Positions 1 to 10,798 of a stretch of DNA of 64,000 bases are shown one piece after another. The notes beneath the pieces are model-generated. The model did no database searches. It worked only from the letters and a program-made list of their open reading frames with translations, and was not told the DNA's origin. The DNA comes from Actinomycetes bacterium (lineage in GTDB: Bacteria > Actinomycetota > Coriobacteriia > Anaerosomatales > JAGXFU01): NCBI GenBank assembly GCA_024637115.1, contig JAGXFU010000008.1, positions 1 through 64,000 of the forward strand. The letters run 5' to 3'. Made by a program: the position numbers and the translations under genes. Each line of letters opens with the position of its first letter. Within the stretch, counting starts at the first letter, position 1.

Positions 1-1044
1 AGGGAGTATAGCTTCGCGCTGCCGGTGCTCGCCTCGGCAATGGACGGTGTGGTAGACCCGTCGTTCGCAATCACGCTTGGAAAACTGGGCGGGCTCGCCG
101 TTCTCAACCTTGAGGGCATCCAGACCCGCTACGCCGATCCGGCTCCGCATCTCGACGCGATCGCTTCGTTCGATCATGAAGAGGCAACCGCCAAGATGCA
201 GGCCATCTACGCCGCCGAAGACGTCAAACCCGAGCTCATCACCCAGCGCATCAAAGAGATCAAGGCTGGCGGAGTTCTCGCGGCGGCATCACTCACTCCG
301 CAGAATGTGGAGCGCTACATCGGCCCCGCGCTCGACGGGGGCCTTGATATCCTCATCATCCAGGGCACGGTCGTTTCGGCTGAGCACAAGTCGAGCTACG
401 ACGAGCCACTTGATCTCAACGCGTTCGTGAGCAACCTCGATATTCCGTGCATCATCGGCGGCTGCTGCAGCTACCAGGGTGCACTCCACCTCATGCGCGC
501 CGGCGCGATCGGCGTGCTGGTCGGCGTTGGTCCCGGCCACGCCTGCACCTCACGTCGCGTACTCGGCATTGGTGTTCCGCAGTGCACGGCGGTCGCCGAT
601 GCGTCCGCCGCTCGTACGCGCTATCTCGAGGAGAGCGGCGTCTACGCACACGTTATCGCCGACGGCGGTATGCGCACCGGTGGCGATCTTGCCAAGGCCA
701 TCGCAGTCGGCGCCGATGCGATCATGATCGGCTCGCCGCTCGCCGCAGCCTCTGAGGCACCCGGTCGCGGCTACCACTGGGGCATGGCGACCTTCCATCC
801 CGACCTGCCGCGCGGCACGCGCGTACGTGCGGGAATCAAGGGCAGCCTCGAGGACATCCTCCTTGGCCCCGCGCACCAAAACGACGGCACCCTCAACCTT
901 CTTGGTGGCCTTCGCACCTCGATGGCGACCTGTGGCTACGAGAACCTTAAGGCGTTCCAGAAGGCCGAGGTCATGGTCGCTCCCTCGCTTCAGACCGAAG
1001 GCAAGGCACTGCAGAACGCGCAGGGCGTAGGGATGGGCCGGTAG
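1..1044 (+). CDS. guaB3: GuaB3 family IMP dehydrogenase-related protein (5' partial)
   Basis: The reading frame is open from base 1, and the first codons read into a typical [11 protein letters not shown] start of the barrel, so the true N-terminus lies left of the window. The TIM barrel has the Cys-containing active-site loop ([10 protein letters not shown] followed by [10 protein letters not shown]) and the phosphate-binding GG(M)[10 protein letters not shown] and GADAIMIG segments of IMPDH/GMP reductase enzymes. No CBS pair interrupts the barrel, which fits the actinobacterial GuaB3 subfamily rather than GuaB. Cyanobacterial GuaB3 has been reported to act as a GMP reductase, so IMP dehydrogenase activity should not be assumed. 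guaA starts 2 bases after the stop, so the two are probably co-transcribed for guanine nucleotide metabolism. Confidence 0.9.
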   Translation, partial: REYSFALPVLASAMDGVVDPSFAITLGKLGGLAVLNLEGIQTRYADPAPHLDAIASFDHEEATAKMQAIYAAEDVKPELITQRIKEIKAGGVLAAASLTPQNVERYIGPALDGGLDILIIQGTVVSAEHKSSYDEPLDLNAFVSNLDIPCIIGGCCSYQGALHLMRAGAIGVLVGVGPGHACTSRRVLGIGVPQCTAVADASAARTRYLEESGVYAHVIADGGMRTGGDLAKAIAVGADAIMIGSPLAAASEAPGRGYHWGMATFHPDLPRGTRVRAGIKGSLEDILLGPAHQNDGTLNLLGGLRTSMATCGYENLKAFQKAEVMVAPSLQTEGKALQNAQGVGMGR

Positions 1045-1046
1045 GG

Positions 1047-2597
1047 GTGACGAGCTACCACGACGAACAGCCGACCGTATTCGTACTCGACTTCGGCGCG
1101 CAGTATGCGCAGTTGATCGCACGTCGCGTGCGTGAAGCGCGCGTCTACTCGGAGATCGTCCCGTTCGACATCTCTGCTCAGGAGGTCGCGCGGCGGCGTC
1201 CGGCTGCGCTCATCCTCTCAGGAGGCCCCGCGAGTGTGTACGCCGATGGTGCGCCGCACATAGACCCGGCGATTCTCGATCTCGGGATACCCGTGCTCGG
1301 TTTCTGCTATGGCATCCAGGAGATGGCACTGCATCTTGGCGGGGAGATCCCCAAGACGGACATCGGCGAGTATGGTTTCGCCGAACTCGAAGTGACCGAC
1401 ACGGACAGTGAGTTGCTTGCGGGAGTGCCCGCACGCTCACAGTGTTGGATGAGCCATCGCGACAGCGTGGGAACCGCGCCTGATGGCTTTCGCGTAACAG
1501 CGCGTACCGACACGACCGCCGTAGCCGCCATGGAAGACCCTGCGCGCAAGCTTTACGCCACGCAGTTCCACCCGGAAGTCGCGCACACCGAGCACGGCCA
1601 GCACATCATCCGCACGTTCCTGCATGACATCGCGGAGATCCCGCCGGTCTGGACGATGGTCAACATCATCGACGAGACGGTCGCGCTGGTGCGCGAACAG
1701 GTCGGTTCTTCGCGAGTGATCTGTGGTCTTTCGGGCGGCGTTGACAGCTCGGTGGTGGCCGCATTGCTGCATCGGGCGATCGGCGACCAGCTCACCTGCG
1801 TGTTCGTCGATCACGGCATGATGCGTCTCGACGAGGCCGATCAGGTCGTCAAGACGTTCCGCGACCAGTTCCATATCGACCTCATTCACGTCGACGCCGA
1901 GGAGCGCTACCTGACGCTTCTCGCGGGCGTGACCGATCCGGAGCAGAAGCGCCGCATCATAGGCGAGGAATTCTGGAAGGTCTTCTTTGATGAGGCCACC
2001 AGGCTCGAGGGAGTTCAGTGGCTCGCCCAGGGCACCCTCTACCCCGACGTGATCGAGAGCGGCAACAAGACCGCCGCCAAGATCAAGAGTCACCACAACC
2101 TGATTCCCTTCCCAGAAGGGGTTCACTTCGATCTCATCGAGCCGCTCAAGGCGTTGTTCAAGGATGAGGTTCGCGCTGTGGGATCCGAACTGGGTCTGCC
2201 GGATGAGATCGTGCATAGACAGCCGTTTCCCGGACCAGGGCTCGCCGTGCGCATCATCGGAGATATCACGCTTGAGAAGCTCGATCTCTTACGCAAAGCT
2301 GATGCGATCGTGCGTGAGGAGATCGGTATCTGGGACACCAATAGGGAGGTCTGGCAGTACTTTGCGGTACTTCCGGATATCCGCAGTGTTGGTGTCATGG
2401 GTGACGAGCGCACCTACGGCCATCCGATCATCATTCGGGCGGTTGCCTCGGCAGACGCTATGACCGCTGACTGGGCGCGTTTGCCGCATGAGTTGCTCGC
2501 CAAGATGAGCAACCGCATCATCAATGAAGTGGACGGCATCAACCGCGTTGCATATGACATCACGAGTAAGCCACCTGGCACGATCGAGTGGGAATAG
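1047..2597 (+). CDS. guaA: GMP synthase (glutamine-hydrolysing)
   Basis: Converts XMP to GMP using ATP and the amide of glutamine. The 516 residues match the family. The N-terminal class I amidotransferase has the nucleophile motif GFCYGIQEM and the QFHPEV histidine element. The ATP pyrophosphatase domain carries the P-loop GLSGGVDSS, and the C-terminal dimerisation domain ends in the usual PPGTIEWE. The start is GTG, 2 bases after the guaB3 stop, which implies translational coupling. The nucleophile loop has Phe where many enzymes have Ile, a minor variation. Confidence 0.97.
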   Translation: MTSYHDEQPTVFVLDFGAQYAQLIARRVREARVYSEIVPFDISAQEVARRRPAALILSGGPASVYADGAPHIDPAILDLGIPVLGFCYGIQEMALHLGGEIPKTDIGEYGFAELEVTDTDSELLAGVPARSQCWMSHRDSVGTAPDGFRVTARTDTTAVAAMEDPARKLYATQFHPEVAHTEHGQHIIRTFLHDIAEIPPVWTMVNIIDETVALVREQVGSSRVICGLSGGVDSSVVAALLHRAIGDQLTCVFVDHGMMRLDEADQVVKTFRDQFHIDLIHVDAEERYLTLLAGVTDPEQKRRIIGEEFWKVFFDEATRLEGVQWLAQGTLYPDVIESGNKTAAKIKSHHNLIPFPEGVHFDLIEPLKALFKDEVRAVGSELGLPDEIVHRQPFPGPGLAVRIIGDITLEKLDLLRKADAIVREEIGIWDTNREVWQYFAVLPDIRSVGVMGDERTYGHPIIIRAVASADAMTADWARLPHELLAKMSNRIINEVDGINRVAYDITSKPPGTIEWE

Positions 2598-2616
2598 ACT
2601 CTGATACGAGGCACAA

Positions 2617-2645
2617 CGGAACGCCGGCATATGACCGGCGTTTCG
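2617..2645 (+). terminator. Hairpin after guaA
   Basis: An inverted repeat with arms AACGCCGG and CCGGCGTT, extended by weaker outer pairs, sits 20 bases after the guaA stop. There is no clear T tract, so it may be a weak terminator or an intercistronic processing hairpin. Confidence 0.45.
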
Positions 2646-2678
2646 CTCAATCAGGCACCGCCGACCAAGGAGAGGGTT

Positions 2679-2957
2679 ATGGCCGACGAGAAGGACGCGC
2701 AGGCACAGATCGAGGAGCACAGGACTCGCATTGATGAGATCGATTGCCAGCTCGTGAAGTTGCTGAATGCCCGCGCCACCGAGTCGCTTGCGATTCGTGG
2801 CCTCAAGCCGCAGGTTCACTGGGGCCTCTACGACCCCGAACGCGAGGAGCAGATCTTCACAAACCTCGCTGCGTGCAACGAGGGTCCCCTCTACGGCGAC
2901 AATCTGCGCGAGATCTACGAGGCCATCCTGCATGTCATGAAGGAGCTGAGGAGCTGA
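2679..2957 (+). CDS. Chorismate mutase, AroQ type
   Basis: A 92-residue all-helical protein of the chorismate mutase type II fold. It has RIDEIDCQLVKLLNARA in helix 1, then a conserved Arg-rich middle (YDPEREEQIF) and a C-terminal helix (LREIYEAILHVMKELR). It should convert chorismate to prephenate. The ATG at 2679 is chosen because an AAGGAGAGGG ribosome site lies just upstream; an ATG at 2631 in the same frame falls inside a hairpin. Its stop overlaps the start of the DAHP synthase gene by one base. In some Firmicutes these two activities are fused and the mutase serves as the feedback sensor, so the pair may act as a complex here (inference). Confidence 0.88.
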   Translation: MADEKDAQAQIEEHRTRIDEIDCQLVKLLNARATESLAIRGLKPQVHWGLYDPEREEQIFTNLAACNEGPLYGDNLREIYEAILHVMKELRS

Positions 2958-3763
2958 TGGCTGCCGAGGATAGCCGCGGCACTGTGGCCACCCAGGCAAT
3001 CCAGCGAGACAAAGGCATGACGATCATCGCCGGTCCGTGTTCGGTGGAGTCGCTCGATCAGATGATGGAGGTCGCTGCCACGCTCAAGGAGCTTGGTATC
3101 CGGGTGATGCGAGGCGGAGCGTACAAGCCTCGCACGTCGCCATTCTCGTTCCAGGGACTGGAAGAGGAGGGCCTCAAGATTCTGCGTGAGGCCGCGGATG
3201 CCTACGGGCTGCTCGTCGTTACCGAGGTCACAGACTCCGCCCACGCCGAGAAGATCGCGTCGTACGTTGATATGCTTCAGATAGGCACCCGCAACATGGC
3301 AAACTTCAGCCTCCTCAAGAAGATCGGTGAGGTCACCGCAGAGTCACAGAAGCCGATCATCTTCAAGCGGGGCATGGCGGCGACTATCGAAGAGTGGCTC
3401 CAGGCGAGCAACTACATCACCATGAACGGCAATGAGAATGTGATCTTGTGCGAGCGCGGCATTCGTACGTTTGAGACTGCCACTCGTTTCACACTCGACA
3501 TCTCGGCGGTCCCGGTTGTGAAGAAGCTCTCGCTTCTTCCGATCATCGTGGACGTGTCGCACCCCACGGGTTCGGCCGATCTCGTGCCGGCGGTGTCGCG
3601 TGCTGCAGTCGCCGTGGGGGCGGACGGACTCATGGTCGAGGTGCATCCCGATCCGCGCGCTGCGCTCTGTGACGGACCGCAATCTCTTGATCTTGAAGGG
3701 TTAAGGAAACTTGTTGTCGAACTAGAACCAGTAGCGAAGGCTGTAGGCACTTCGCTCACGTAA
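2957..3763 (+). CDS. aroF: 3-deoxy-7-phosphoheptulonate synthase, type I-beta
   Basis: Catalyses phosphoenolpyruvate plus erythrose 4-phosphate to DAHP, the first shikimate pathway step. The 268 residues form a bare KDO8P-synthase-like barrel with IIAGPCSVES, GGAYKPRTSPFSFQG, the metal/substrate Cys-His context and the late VDVSHPTGSADLV segment. The frame stays open upstream into the preceding gene, but the real start is the ATG overlapping the mutase stop (TGATG). No N-terminal ferredoxin-like regulatory domain is present, so feedback control may come from the adjacent mutase protein. Confidence 0.95.
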   Translation: MAAEDSRGTVATQAIQRDKGMTIIAGPCSVESLDQMMEVAATLKELGIRVMRGGAYKPRTSPFSFQGLEEEGLKILREAADAYGLLVVTEVTDSAHAEKIASYVDMLQIGTRNMANFSLLKKIGEVTAESQKPIIFKRGMAATIEEWLQASNYITMNGNENVILCERGIRTFETATRFTLDISAVPVVKKLSLLPIIVDVSHPTGSADLVPAVSRAAVAVGADGLMVEVHPDPRAALCDGPQSLDLEGLRKLVVELEPVAKAVGTSLT

Positions 3764-3783
3764 TGGATTCGCACAGGCGTGAC

Positions 3784-3806
3784 CGGAATCGAAGTCGGTT
3801 CCGGGG
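3784..3806 (+). terminator. Hairpin after the DAHP synthase gene
   Basis: Arms CCGGAA and TTCCGG enclose a 10-base loop shortly after the stop at 3763. A G-rich rather than T-rich tail follows, so terminator function is only possible. Confidence 0.3.
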
Positions 3807-3851
3807 GTAGCTTTCCCGGGTGTGCGGGTCCGCTTCCTGTAGGGGGCGTCG

Positions 3852-4052
3852 TTGACGGAATCGCGCCTTAGGTTCTGCACTCACTGTGGGGCTGTTGAGT
3901 CTGCGCGCCTTGGGCCCTGCAAGGTGTGCGGTACTGCCGTCTGCGAGAAGTGCGGCAACATTCAGCATGTGAGTGGCGAGCGCTCCATTGTCCACAACGA
4001 GTGTCTCCGACATACCGGCGACTCGTTCTCTATGATCAAGTTTGTGAAGTGA
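3852..4052 (+). CDS. Small zinc-ribbon protein
   Basis: A 66-residue protein with two CxxC pairs (CTHC and CKVC) plus CEKC, and later His and Cys residues, consistent with a treble or ribbon zinc site. It begins at TTG with a GGGGG-type ribosome site 5 to 6 bases upstream. No enzyme motif is visible and the function is unknown. It stands alone between the aromatic pair and the osmoprotectant transporter. The cysteine spacing argues against a chance frame, but its short length keeps confidence moderate. Confidence 0.6.
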   Translation: MTESRLRFCTHCGAVESARLGPCKVCGTAVCEKCGNIQHVSGERSIVHNECLRHTGDSFSMIKFVK

Positions 4053-4430
4053 CCTCTAGAGAGCGCCTCTCTCGATCTCGCGCAGGATCCTCCCCAGGAG
4101 CGTGCGCGTTTGCCGCACGTACTCATTCCTGGTAGGTTGTAGAACGTAGATTCGCCGTTCGCGGGTCTCATGGCGTCAAGACAGGTAGAGCCCTCTTGCC
4201 AGAGCGGTTCCCGGTCTCGACATCGCAGTGAGGGTCGTAGTCGTACGGACACGGACCGCCTCACGCCACCGTCTGGTCGACCCTGATGGGTCGTCAACGA
4301 ACGCAGAACACAAACCTATCAGTGGATACCTCGCGACCATCCCCATTTGGGAGGATGCGTGAGCGATTCATTGCTCAGATCAGAGCAATGGACGCTTTGC
4401 TTTGTCGTGCGGTGCGGCAGGAGGAATTAG
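4053..4430 (+). other. 378-base gene-free leader region before the betaine transporter
   Basis: No convincing gene was found. The segment holds a 6-bp hairpin near 4056 (AGAGAG-CGC-CTCTCT), probably closing the upstream gene, and a near-perfect 20-base dyad at 4370-4389. The spacing suggests a long regulated leader for the transporter operon. The minus-strand open frame across it lacks a ribosome site and protein-like composition. Confidence 0.5.
4370..4389. promoter_or_regulatory. Putative operator dyad upstream of proV
   Basis: Arms ATTGCTC and GAGCAAT flank a core containing GATC; only two positions break the symmetry. It lies 41 bases before the proV start, where a repressor or activator controlling osmoprotectant uptake could bind. 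It could also fold as an RNA hairpin. Confidence 0.45.
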
Positions 4431-5665
4431 TTGAGTCTTATTGACGTCTCGGGCGTCTACAAGGTCTTTGGTCGGAAATCCGACAAGGCATTGGAGATGC
4501 TGCAAGCGGGTCATGATCGTGTGGCCGTTCAGGAAGCGACTGGTGCGACGCCAGCGGTCATCGACGCATCATTTCAGGTCGAGAAGGGCGAGATCTTCGT
4601 GGTCATGGGCCTCTCGGGCTCAGGCAAGTCCACGCTCGTCCGATGTCTCAATCTGATGCATCCGCCCACTGCGGGCAGTGTGTTGATTGATGGCATCGAC
4701 ATTATGGGATTACCCGCGGCTGATTTGCGTCGACTTCGCGCTGAGAAGATCAGCATGGTATTCCAGCACTTTGGGCTGTTCCCGCATCGAACCGTGCTCG
4801 AGAACACGATGTGGGGCCTTGAGGTCCGACACGTGCCGGAGGACGAAAGCCGCGTTCGAGCCAACGAAGCGTTGGAGATGGTGGGGCTGTCGGGTTGGGG
4901 GGACTCGCATCCGGGCGAGCTCTCCGGAGGGATGCAGCAGCGGGTCGGCCTCGCCAGGGCACTTGCAACGGACGCAGACATCCTGTTGATGGATGAGGCG
5001 TTCTCGGCACTCGACCCTTTGATTCGCGCTGAGATGCAGGAGCAACTTGTTGCGCTGCAGCAGGAGCTGCAGAAGACGATCGTGTTCATCACGCACGACT
5101 TGAATGAGGCGATGTACCTCGGCGATCGAATTGCCATGATGAAGGACGGTCGAATCGTCCAGATCGGGACTACCGAGGATATCCTTCAGGATCCTGCGAA
5201 CGACTACGTCGAGGCGTTTGTCCAGGATGTTGATCGTTCTCGCGTTCTGACGGCCTCGGCAGTCATGGAGGAGCCAATCGCGACCATTCTTCGTCGCGAG
5301 GGTCCCAAGGCCGCGCTCAAACACATGAGAGAACGTCAGATATCCGCACTCTTCGTAGTTGACCCCAAGCGTCGGCTGGTTGGTGCCGCGCTTGATGACG
5401 ATGTTATCGAGGCCGTGCGCTCAGGCGAGGGCAAACTGGACAACTTCATTCACTCTGATGTTGCAACCGTATCGCCTGACACGCCTCTTATCGATCTGCT
5501 TATCCCCTCTGCAGAGAGCCGCTTGCCGCTTGCTGTGGTAGAGGATGGCTGCCTGGTCGGAGTTATTCCCCGAGTGACGCTCCTGGCCGCCCTTGGCGGT
5601 TCCCGTCGCGAAGACCTATCGACCGACGCGGTCGAGACTCCTCTGAGAGAGGAGGGATCGGCGCA

Positions 5666-5669
<4 letters not shown>
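4431..5669 (+). CDS. proV: Glycine betaine/L-proline ABC transporter ATPase
   Basis: Energises compatible-solute import (OpuAA/ProV). Walker A GLSGSGKST is at about residues 60-68, the signature LSGGMQQR and Walker B ILLMDEAFSALDP follow, and two CBS modules occupy about residues 275-400, where ionic-strength sensing is known in OpuA-type ATPases. The start is TTG with an AGGAGGAAT ribosome site. The stop overlaps the permease start (ATGA). The order ATPase, permease, binding lipoprotein is the standard opuA layout. Confidence 0.95.
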
Positions 5670-6517
<848 letters not shown>

Positions 6518-6560
6518 ACGGATATGTATCACACGGTTCTATTAGGAGGTAGTTGCACGA

Positions 6561-7487
6561 ATGCAAAACACAGCTAGCAAGAAGTACCGGCTCATTCTGA
6601 GCCTGGTCCTCACCGCAATTCTGGCCATGTCGACTTTGGGTCTCGCGGGCTGCTCTTCCGATGCGTCGGATGATGGCGATGCCGCGGTAGAGGACAAGGG
6701 CACGGTCCGCATTGGATGGATTCCGTGGGACGAGGATATCGCGGTCACGTACCTGTGGAAGCAGATTCTCGAGGACGAGGGCTATCAGGTTGAATTGACC
6801 CAACTCGACGTTGCTCCCGTCTATGACGGATTGGGCAACGGCGATCTCGATCTGTTCTTTGATGCCTGGCTGCCGGTGACGCACTCGGACTACTGGGCCG
6901 AGTACGGTGACACCATCGAAGACCTCGCAGTCTGGTACGACAAGGGTCTGCTGACCTGGGCAGTGCCTGAGTACGTTGAAGCCGACACCATCGGTGATCT
7001 GGTGGGTATGGAAGACACCTTCGATGGCAAGATTATCGGTATCGAGCCTGGCTCGGGTCTGATGCGGATATCGCGTGAGGAAGTTGTCCCCGGCTATGGA
7101 CTCGAGGCATACGACATAGTCGAGGGCTCGACTACTGCCATGCTTGCTGAGCTTGATCGCGCTACTGGTTCCGAGGAGCCGGTTGTCGTGACCCTGTGGC
7201 GTCCGCACTGGGCATATGGCGCATACCCGATCAAGGATCTTGAGGATCCCGAGGGTCTGCTCGGTGAAGCAGAAGATCTTCATGTGCTTGGTCGCGAAGC
7301 GTTCTCATCTGATTTCCCCGAGATTGCTGAGTGGATCGGCAACTTCCAGATGGATGACGATTCGCTCGCCTCACTGTCCCAGCTCGTGATCAGCGACTAT
7401 GGTGCAGGCAGCGAAGAGGAAGCTATCGACGAGTGGTTGTCTGATGAGGCCAATCAGGAGCTCGTGAACGTGTGGCTCGGCAGATAG
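6561..7487 (+). CDS. proX: Glycine betaine/proline substrate-binding lipoprotein
   Basis: Captures compatible solutes outside the membrane for ProVW. A type II signal peptide ends in LAGC with the lipidated Cys at residue 31, followed by a Ser/Asp-rich tether. The mature part shows the OpuAC fold: KGTVRIGWIPWDEDIAV, then DLFFDAWLPVTHSDYW and a Trp-rich ligand box (VVVTLWRPHWAYGAYP). The 308 residues match single-domain binding proteins. The operon closes with a strong hairpin after the gene. Confidence 0.94.
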   Translation: MQNTASKKYRLILSLVLTAILAMSTLGLAGCSSDASDDGDAAVEDKGTVRIGWIPWDEDIAVTYLWKQILEDEGYQVELTQLDVAPVYDGLGNGDLDLFFDAWLPVTHSDYWAEYGDTIEDLAVWYDKGLLTWAVPEYVEADTIGDLVGMEDTFDGKIIGIEPGSGLMRISREEVVPGYGLEAYDIVEGSTTAMLAELDRATGSEEPVVVTLWRPHWAYGAYPIKDLEDPEGLLGEAEDLHVLGREAFSSDFPEIAEWIGNFQMDDDSLASLSQLVISDYGAGSEEEAIDEWLSDEANQELVNVWLGR

Positions 7488-7524
7488 TCTCGTCTTACAC
7501 CACCGCATGAGAAATCAATCTATT

Positions 7525-7559
7525 GCAGACGGCCCCGGTATCGCACCGGGGCCGTCTGC
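7525..7559 (+). terminator. Strong terminator hairpin of the pro operon
   Basis: A 15-bp perfect GC-rich stem (GCAGACGGCCCCGGT and its complement) has a 5-base loop, 37 bases after proX. No long T run follows, but stem strength and position support termination. Confidence 0.8.
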
Positions 7560-7563
7560 CGTG

Positions 7564-7569
7564 TAAACT
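7564..7569 (+). promoter_or_regulatory. -10 element, leaderless start for pcrA
   Basis: TAAACT lies 9 bases before the pcrA ATG, and no Shine-Dalgarno sequence is present between them. This is the spacing expected of actinobacterial leaderless mRNAs with a TANNNT box. Confidence 0.5.
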
Positions 7570-7578
7570 AACCACCCT

Positions 7579-9852
7579 ATGACTGTAAATCTGAACGACC
7601 TCAACCCAGCCCAGCGTGATGCCGTCGAGGCTGTCGACGGACCGCTACTCGTGCTTGCCGGCGCGGGCAGCGGAAAGACCCGCGTGCTTACCTACCGCGT
7701 CGCGCATCTCGTGGATGACCTGCATGTTCCACCTGCAGAGATTCTCGCGATCACGTTCACCAACAAGGCCGCAGGAGAGATGAAGGAGCGCCTTGGTGAG
7801 ATTGTCGGCAACGGCGTGCGCTCGATGTGGGTCATGACGTTCCATGCGATGTGCGTACGTATGCTTCGGGCAGATGCCGAGCGCGTGGCGGGTCCCGTGG
7901 CGCAGGGCGGCTACGATCGCAATTTCACCATCTACGATACCGATGACACCAAACGCATGCTGACCGCCGTCATGGGCGAGTTCGAACTCGATCCCAAGCG
8001 CTATCCGGTCAACGGGGTTCTTGGGCGAATCTCCTCGGCAAAGAGCGAGCTCGTTGGGCCGGCCGAGTTCGAGAAGAGCGCCGTGAGCCCGATCGACAAG
8101 GCTGCTGCCAAGGTCTACAAACGCTACCGGGCGCGCATGCGTGATGCCAACGCCATGGACTTTGATGACCTGCTGGTGAATGCGCACACGCTTCTTGCTG
8201 AGAACTCGGACGTCCTTTCGGCGTATCAGGATCGGTTCCGCTACATCAGCGTCGATGAGTATCAGGACACGAACCATGCGCAGTATCGCATCGTGAACCT
8301 GCTCGCGGAGAAGCATCGCAATCTCATGGTGGTTGGCGATGACGATCAGTCCATCTACTCGTGGCGTGGCGCAGACATCCGCAACATCCTCGAGTTCGAG
8401 CGTGACTATCCCGCTGCCACCGTCATCAGACTAGAGCAGAACTACCGCTCTACTGAGACGATTCTCGCTGCTGCAAACGCGGTGGTCGCTAACAACAGTG
8501 GACGCAAACCCAAGACGCTGTGGACCGCGAATGCGGGCGGTGAAGCCATTAGCCGCTATCACGCCACCGACGAGCGTGATGAGGCGCACTTCATCGCAAC
8601 CGAGGTGGAACGGCACGTGCGTCAGGGCAGGAGTTACGCTGATTTCGCGATCTTCTATCGAACAAACGCTCAGAGTCGCGTGCTTGAAGACCAGTTCCTG
8701 CGAGCGGGGATCCCATATCAGATCATTGGTGGCACGCGCTTCTTTGAGCGCATGGAGATTCGCGATGTCATGGCGTATGTGCGCGCGGTCGCCAACCCGT
8801 GTGATGAGATCGCAATCAAGCGAATCATCAACACGCCCAAGCGAAAGATCGGCAAATCGACGGTGGATCGCCTCGACTACGAAGCTCTTGCTGCCGGTAT
8901 CACCTTCGATGAGGCGATGCACCGAGCGGCGGAGGGCGAATGGCTGAACACCGGCCCTCAGGCTGCTGTTGCCAAGTTCGTTGAGCTGATCGACGCGATG
9001 CGAGCAGTTGTTGCCGATGGAGGCTCTTTGAGGGATCTCGTTGAGGAGATCGTCGAGCGTTCCGGACTCCTGGGCGCGCTTCAGGCGGAGCGCACCATGG
9101 AAGCCGATGGTCGTGTCGAGAACATCCGTGAGTTCTACGGCGTAGTCGATGAGTTCTCTACGCAGCACGAAGGCGCGGGCATCCCTGAGTTCATGGAGTG
9201 GGTCGCATTGCGTGCTGACATCGACTCGATGGCGGATGCGGACTGCACGGTCACGATGATGACCGTGCACACGGCCAAAGGCCTTGAGTTTCCCATCGTG
9301 TTCGTTGCCGGCATGGAAGACAGCATCTTCCCTCACGCAAACTCGATGTTCGAGGCGTCCGCTGTCGAAGAAGAGCGGCGTCTTGCCTACGTTGCTATCA
9401 CCCGTGCTCGCGAGCGCCTCTATCTGACGCATGCGTATCAGCGCTCACTCTATGGCTCGACTCAGTACAACCCGGTCAGTCGCTTCGTGGGTGAGATACC
9501 CGAGGAGCACATGAAGGTGAGCGGGGTCGGGTCACAGGGAATCACCGGTACCGGGTTTGCCCGTCGGGGTGAAGGTTCGCGCGGCTCCGGCTACGGTACA
9601 GGGTCCGGCAGTTTTGGTGGTTCGGCTCCGGGCGGCGGGCATGTGTTCGGGTCCGGAACGCCCAAGCCGGCATCGAAGCAGCCAAAGGAGCCCACCGACA
9701 CCTTCGATGCGGGGGACATGGTCGAACACAAAGTGTTCGGCGTTGGAACGGTTGTCCTTGTTGACGGTGACCGCATCGAGGTTTCATTCAAGACCGCGGG
9801 TACAAAGAAGCTGCTCGCCGGTTACGCACCGCTCAGGAAGGTGGACGGCTAA
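7579..9852 (+). CDS. pcrA: ATP-dependent DNA helicase UvrD/PcrA
   Basis: A 757-residue SF1A helicase for repair and replication-fork maintenance. Walker A GAGSGKT lies near residue 30, DEYQDTN marks motif II, DDDQSIYSWRGA motif III, and TAKGLEFPIVFVAGMEDSIFP plus VAITRARERLY the C-terminal motifs. A Gly-rich linker near residues 660-700 leads to a Tudor-like tail (DMVEHKVFGVGTVV) that contacts RNA polymerase in PcrA/UvrD. The ATG has no ribosome site and follows a -10-like element, suggesting leaderless translation. Confidence 0.96.
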   Translation: MTVNLNDLNPAQRDAVEAVDGPLLVLAGAGSGKTRVLTYRVAHLVDDLHVPPAEILAITFTNKAAGEMKERLGEIVGNGVRSMWVMTFHAMCVRMLRADAERVAGPVAQGGYDRNFTIYDTDDTKRMLTAVMGEFELDPKRYPVNGVLGRISSAKSELVGPAEFEKSAVSPIDKAAAKVYKRYRARMRDANAMDFDDLLVNAHTLLAENSDVLSAYQDRFRYISVDEYQDTNHAQYRIVNLLAEKHRNLMVVGDDDQSIYSWRGADIRNILEFERDYPAATVIRLEQNYRSTETILAAANAVVANNSGRKPKTLWTANAGGEAISRYHATDERDEAHFIATEVERHVRQGRSYADFAIFYRTNAQSRVLEDQFLRAGIPYQIIGGTRFFERMEIRDVMAYVRAVANPCDEIAIKRIINTPKRKIGKSTVDRLDYEALAAGITFDEAMHRAAEGEWLNTGPQAAVAKFVELIDAMRAVVADGGSLRDLVEEIVERSGLLGALQAERTMEADGRVENIREFYGVVDEFSTQHEGAGIPEFMEWVALRADIDSMADADCTVTMMTVHTAKGLEFPIVFVAGMEDSIFPHANSMFEASAVEEERRLAYVAITRARERLYLTHAYQRSLYGSTQYNPVSRFVGEIPEEHMKVSGVGSQGITGTGFARRGEGSRGSGYGTGSGSFGGSAPGGGHVFGSGTPKPASKQPKEPTDTFDAGDMVEHKVFGVGTVVLVDGDRIEVSFKTAGTKKLLAGYAPLRKVDG

Positions 9853-9853
9853 G

Positions 9854-10798
9854 ATGTCTGGTGTTGCCGTGCGGACCCAGGGTCTCACGCGCGACTATCC
9901 CTCCGTGAGAGCCGTCGACGACCTCACGCTCGAGGTTCCTGCGGGTATCGTCTTTGGCTTCCTTGGCCCCAACGGCTCGGGCAAGACCACCACGGTCCGT
10001 CTGCTTCTCGGTCTGCTCGATCCTTCATCCGGTCGAGCGGAAATCCTGGGTCATGACGTTGCCACAGATGCTGCTGCCGTGCGTGCTATGAGCGGCGCAT
10101 TGATGGAGCACTCAGGTCTCTACGAACGGCTGTCTGCCGAGGAGAACCTGGCATTCTTTGGGCGGGCCGCCGGCATGAAGCGGTCCGAAATCGCACCGCG
10201 GATTCGCGAGTTGCTTGAGCCGTTGGGTCTCTACGATCGACGACGAGAGCTCGTGGGGACGTGGAGCCGTGGAATGAAGCAACGCCTGGCGGTCGGTCGG
10301 GCGCTCATGCACCACCCTCGGATGCTGTTTCTCGATGAACCCACCGCAGGACTCGATCCCGTGGCCGCAGCAGAACTACGTGACGACCTTGAGCGTCTGG
10401 TCGCGGACGAAGGCGTGACTGTCTTCATCAACACGCATCACCTTGCCGAGGCAGAGCGTCTGTGTAATCTCGTTGGCGTGATTCGTGAGGGTCGGCTGAT
10501 CGCGCTCGGACACCCTGATCAGGTACGAGGTAGTAGCAGCGCGCGCTTTCTGATGATTGGCGGGCAGAATCTCGGCGCGTTGGTGACTGAGCGGATATCG
10601 GCGTGTGCGGGGGTCACGTCCGTTGCGCTGGAGGACTCACGTTTGCGCATTGAGCTCGAGGACGGGGCACGGGTGTCCGACATTGTGCGTACAGCGGTCG
10701 AGGCAGGTGCCGAGATCGAGGAGGTCCGCCGGGGATCGGAAAGCCTTGAACAGGCCTTCTTGAGCCTGCTCGATATTGACGGTGAGATGCCCGCATGA
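9854..10798 (+). CDS. ABC transporter ATP-binding protein
   Basis: A 314-residue ATPase of the ABC-2 exporter class. Walker A GPNGSGKTTT is at residues 38-47, and a WSRGMKQRLAVGRAL signature, Walker B MLFLDEPTAGLDP and an H-loop NTHH follow. About 90 extra C-terminal residues resemble the accessory domain of CcmA/NatA-type ATPases. The frame runs open upstream into pcrA, but the ATG at 9854 gives the family-typical N-terminus. It overlaps the permease gene by four bases. The substrate cannot be read from the sequence. Confidence 0.92.
   Translation: MSGVAVRTQGLTRDYPSVRAVDDLTLEVPAGIVFGFLGPNGSGKTTTVRLLLGLLDPSSGRAEILGHDVATDAAAVRAMSGALMEHSGLYERLSAEENLAFFGRAAGMKRSEIAPRIRELLEPLGLYDRRRELVGTWSRGMKQRLAVGRALMHHPRMLFLDEPTAGLDPVAAAELRDDLERLVADEGVTVFINTHHLAEAERLCNLVGVIREGRLIALGHPDQVRGSSSARFLMIGGQNLGALVTERISACAGVTSVALEDSRLRIELEDGARVSDIVRTAVEAGAEIEEVRRGSESLEQAFLSLLDIDGEMPA

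Noticed and set aside
8431-9432. 333-residue minus-strand frame inside pcrA
   Set aside because: It lies wholly opposite helicase motifs; codon pattern shadow.
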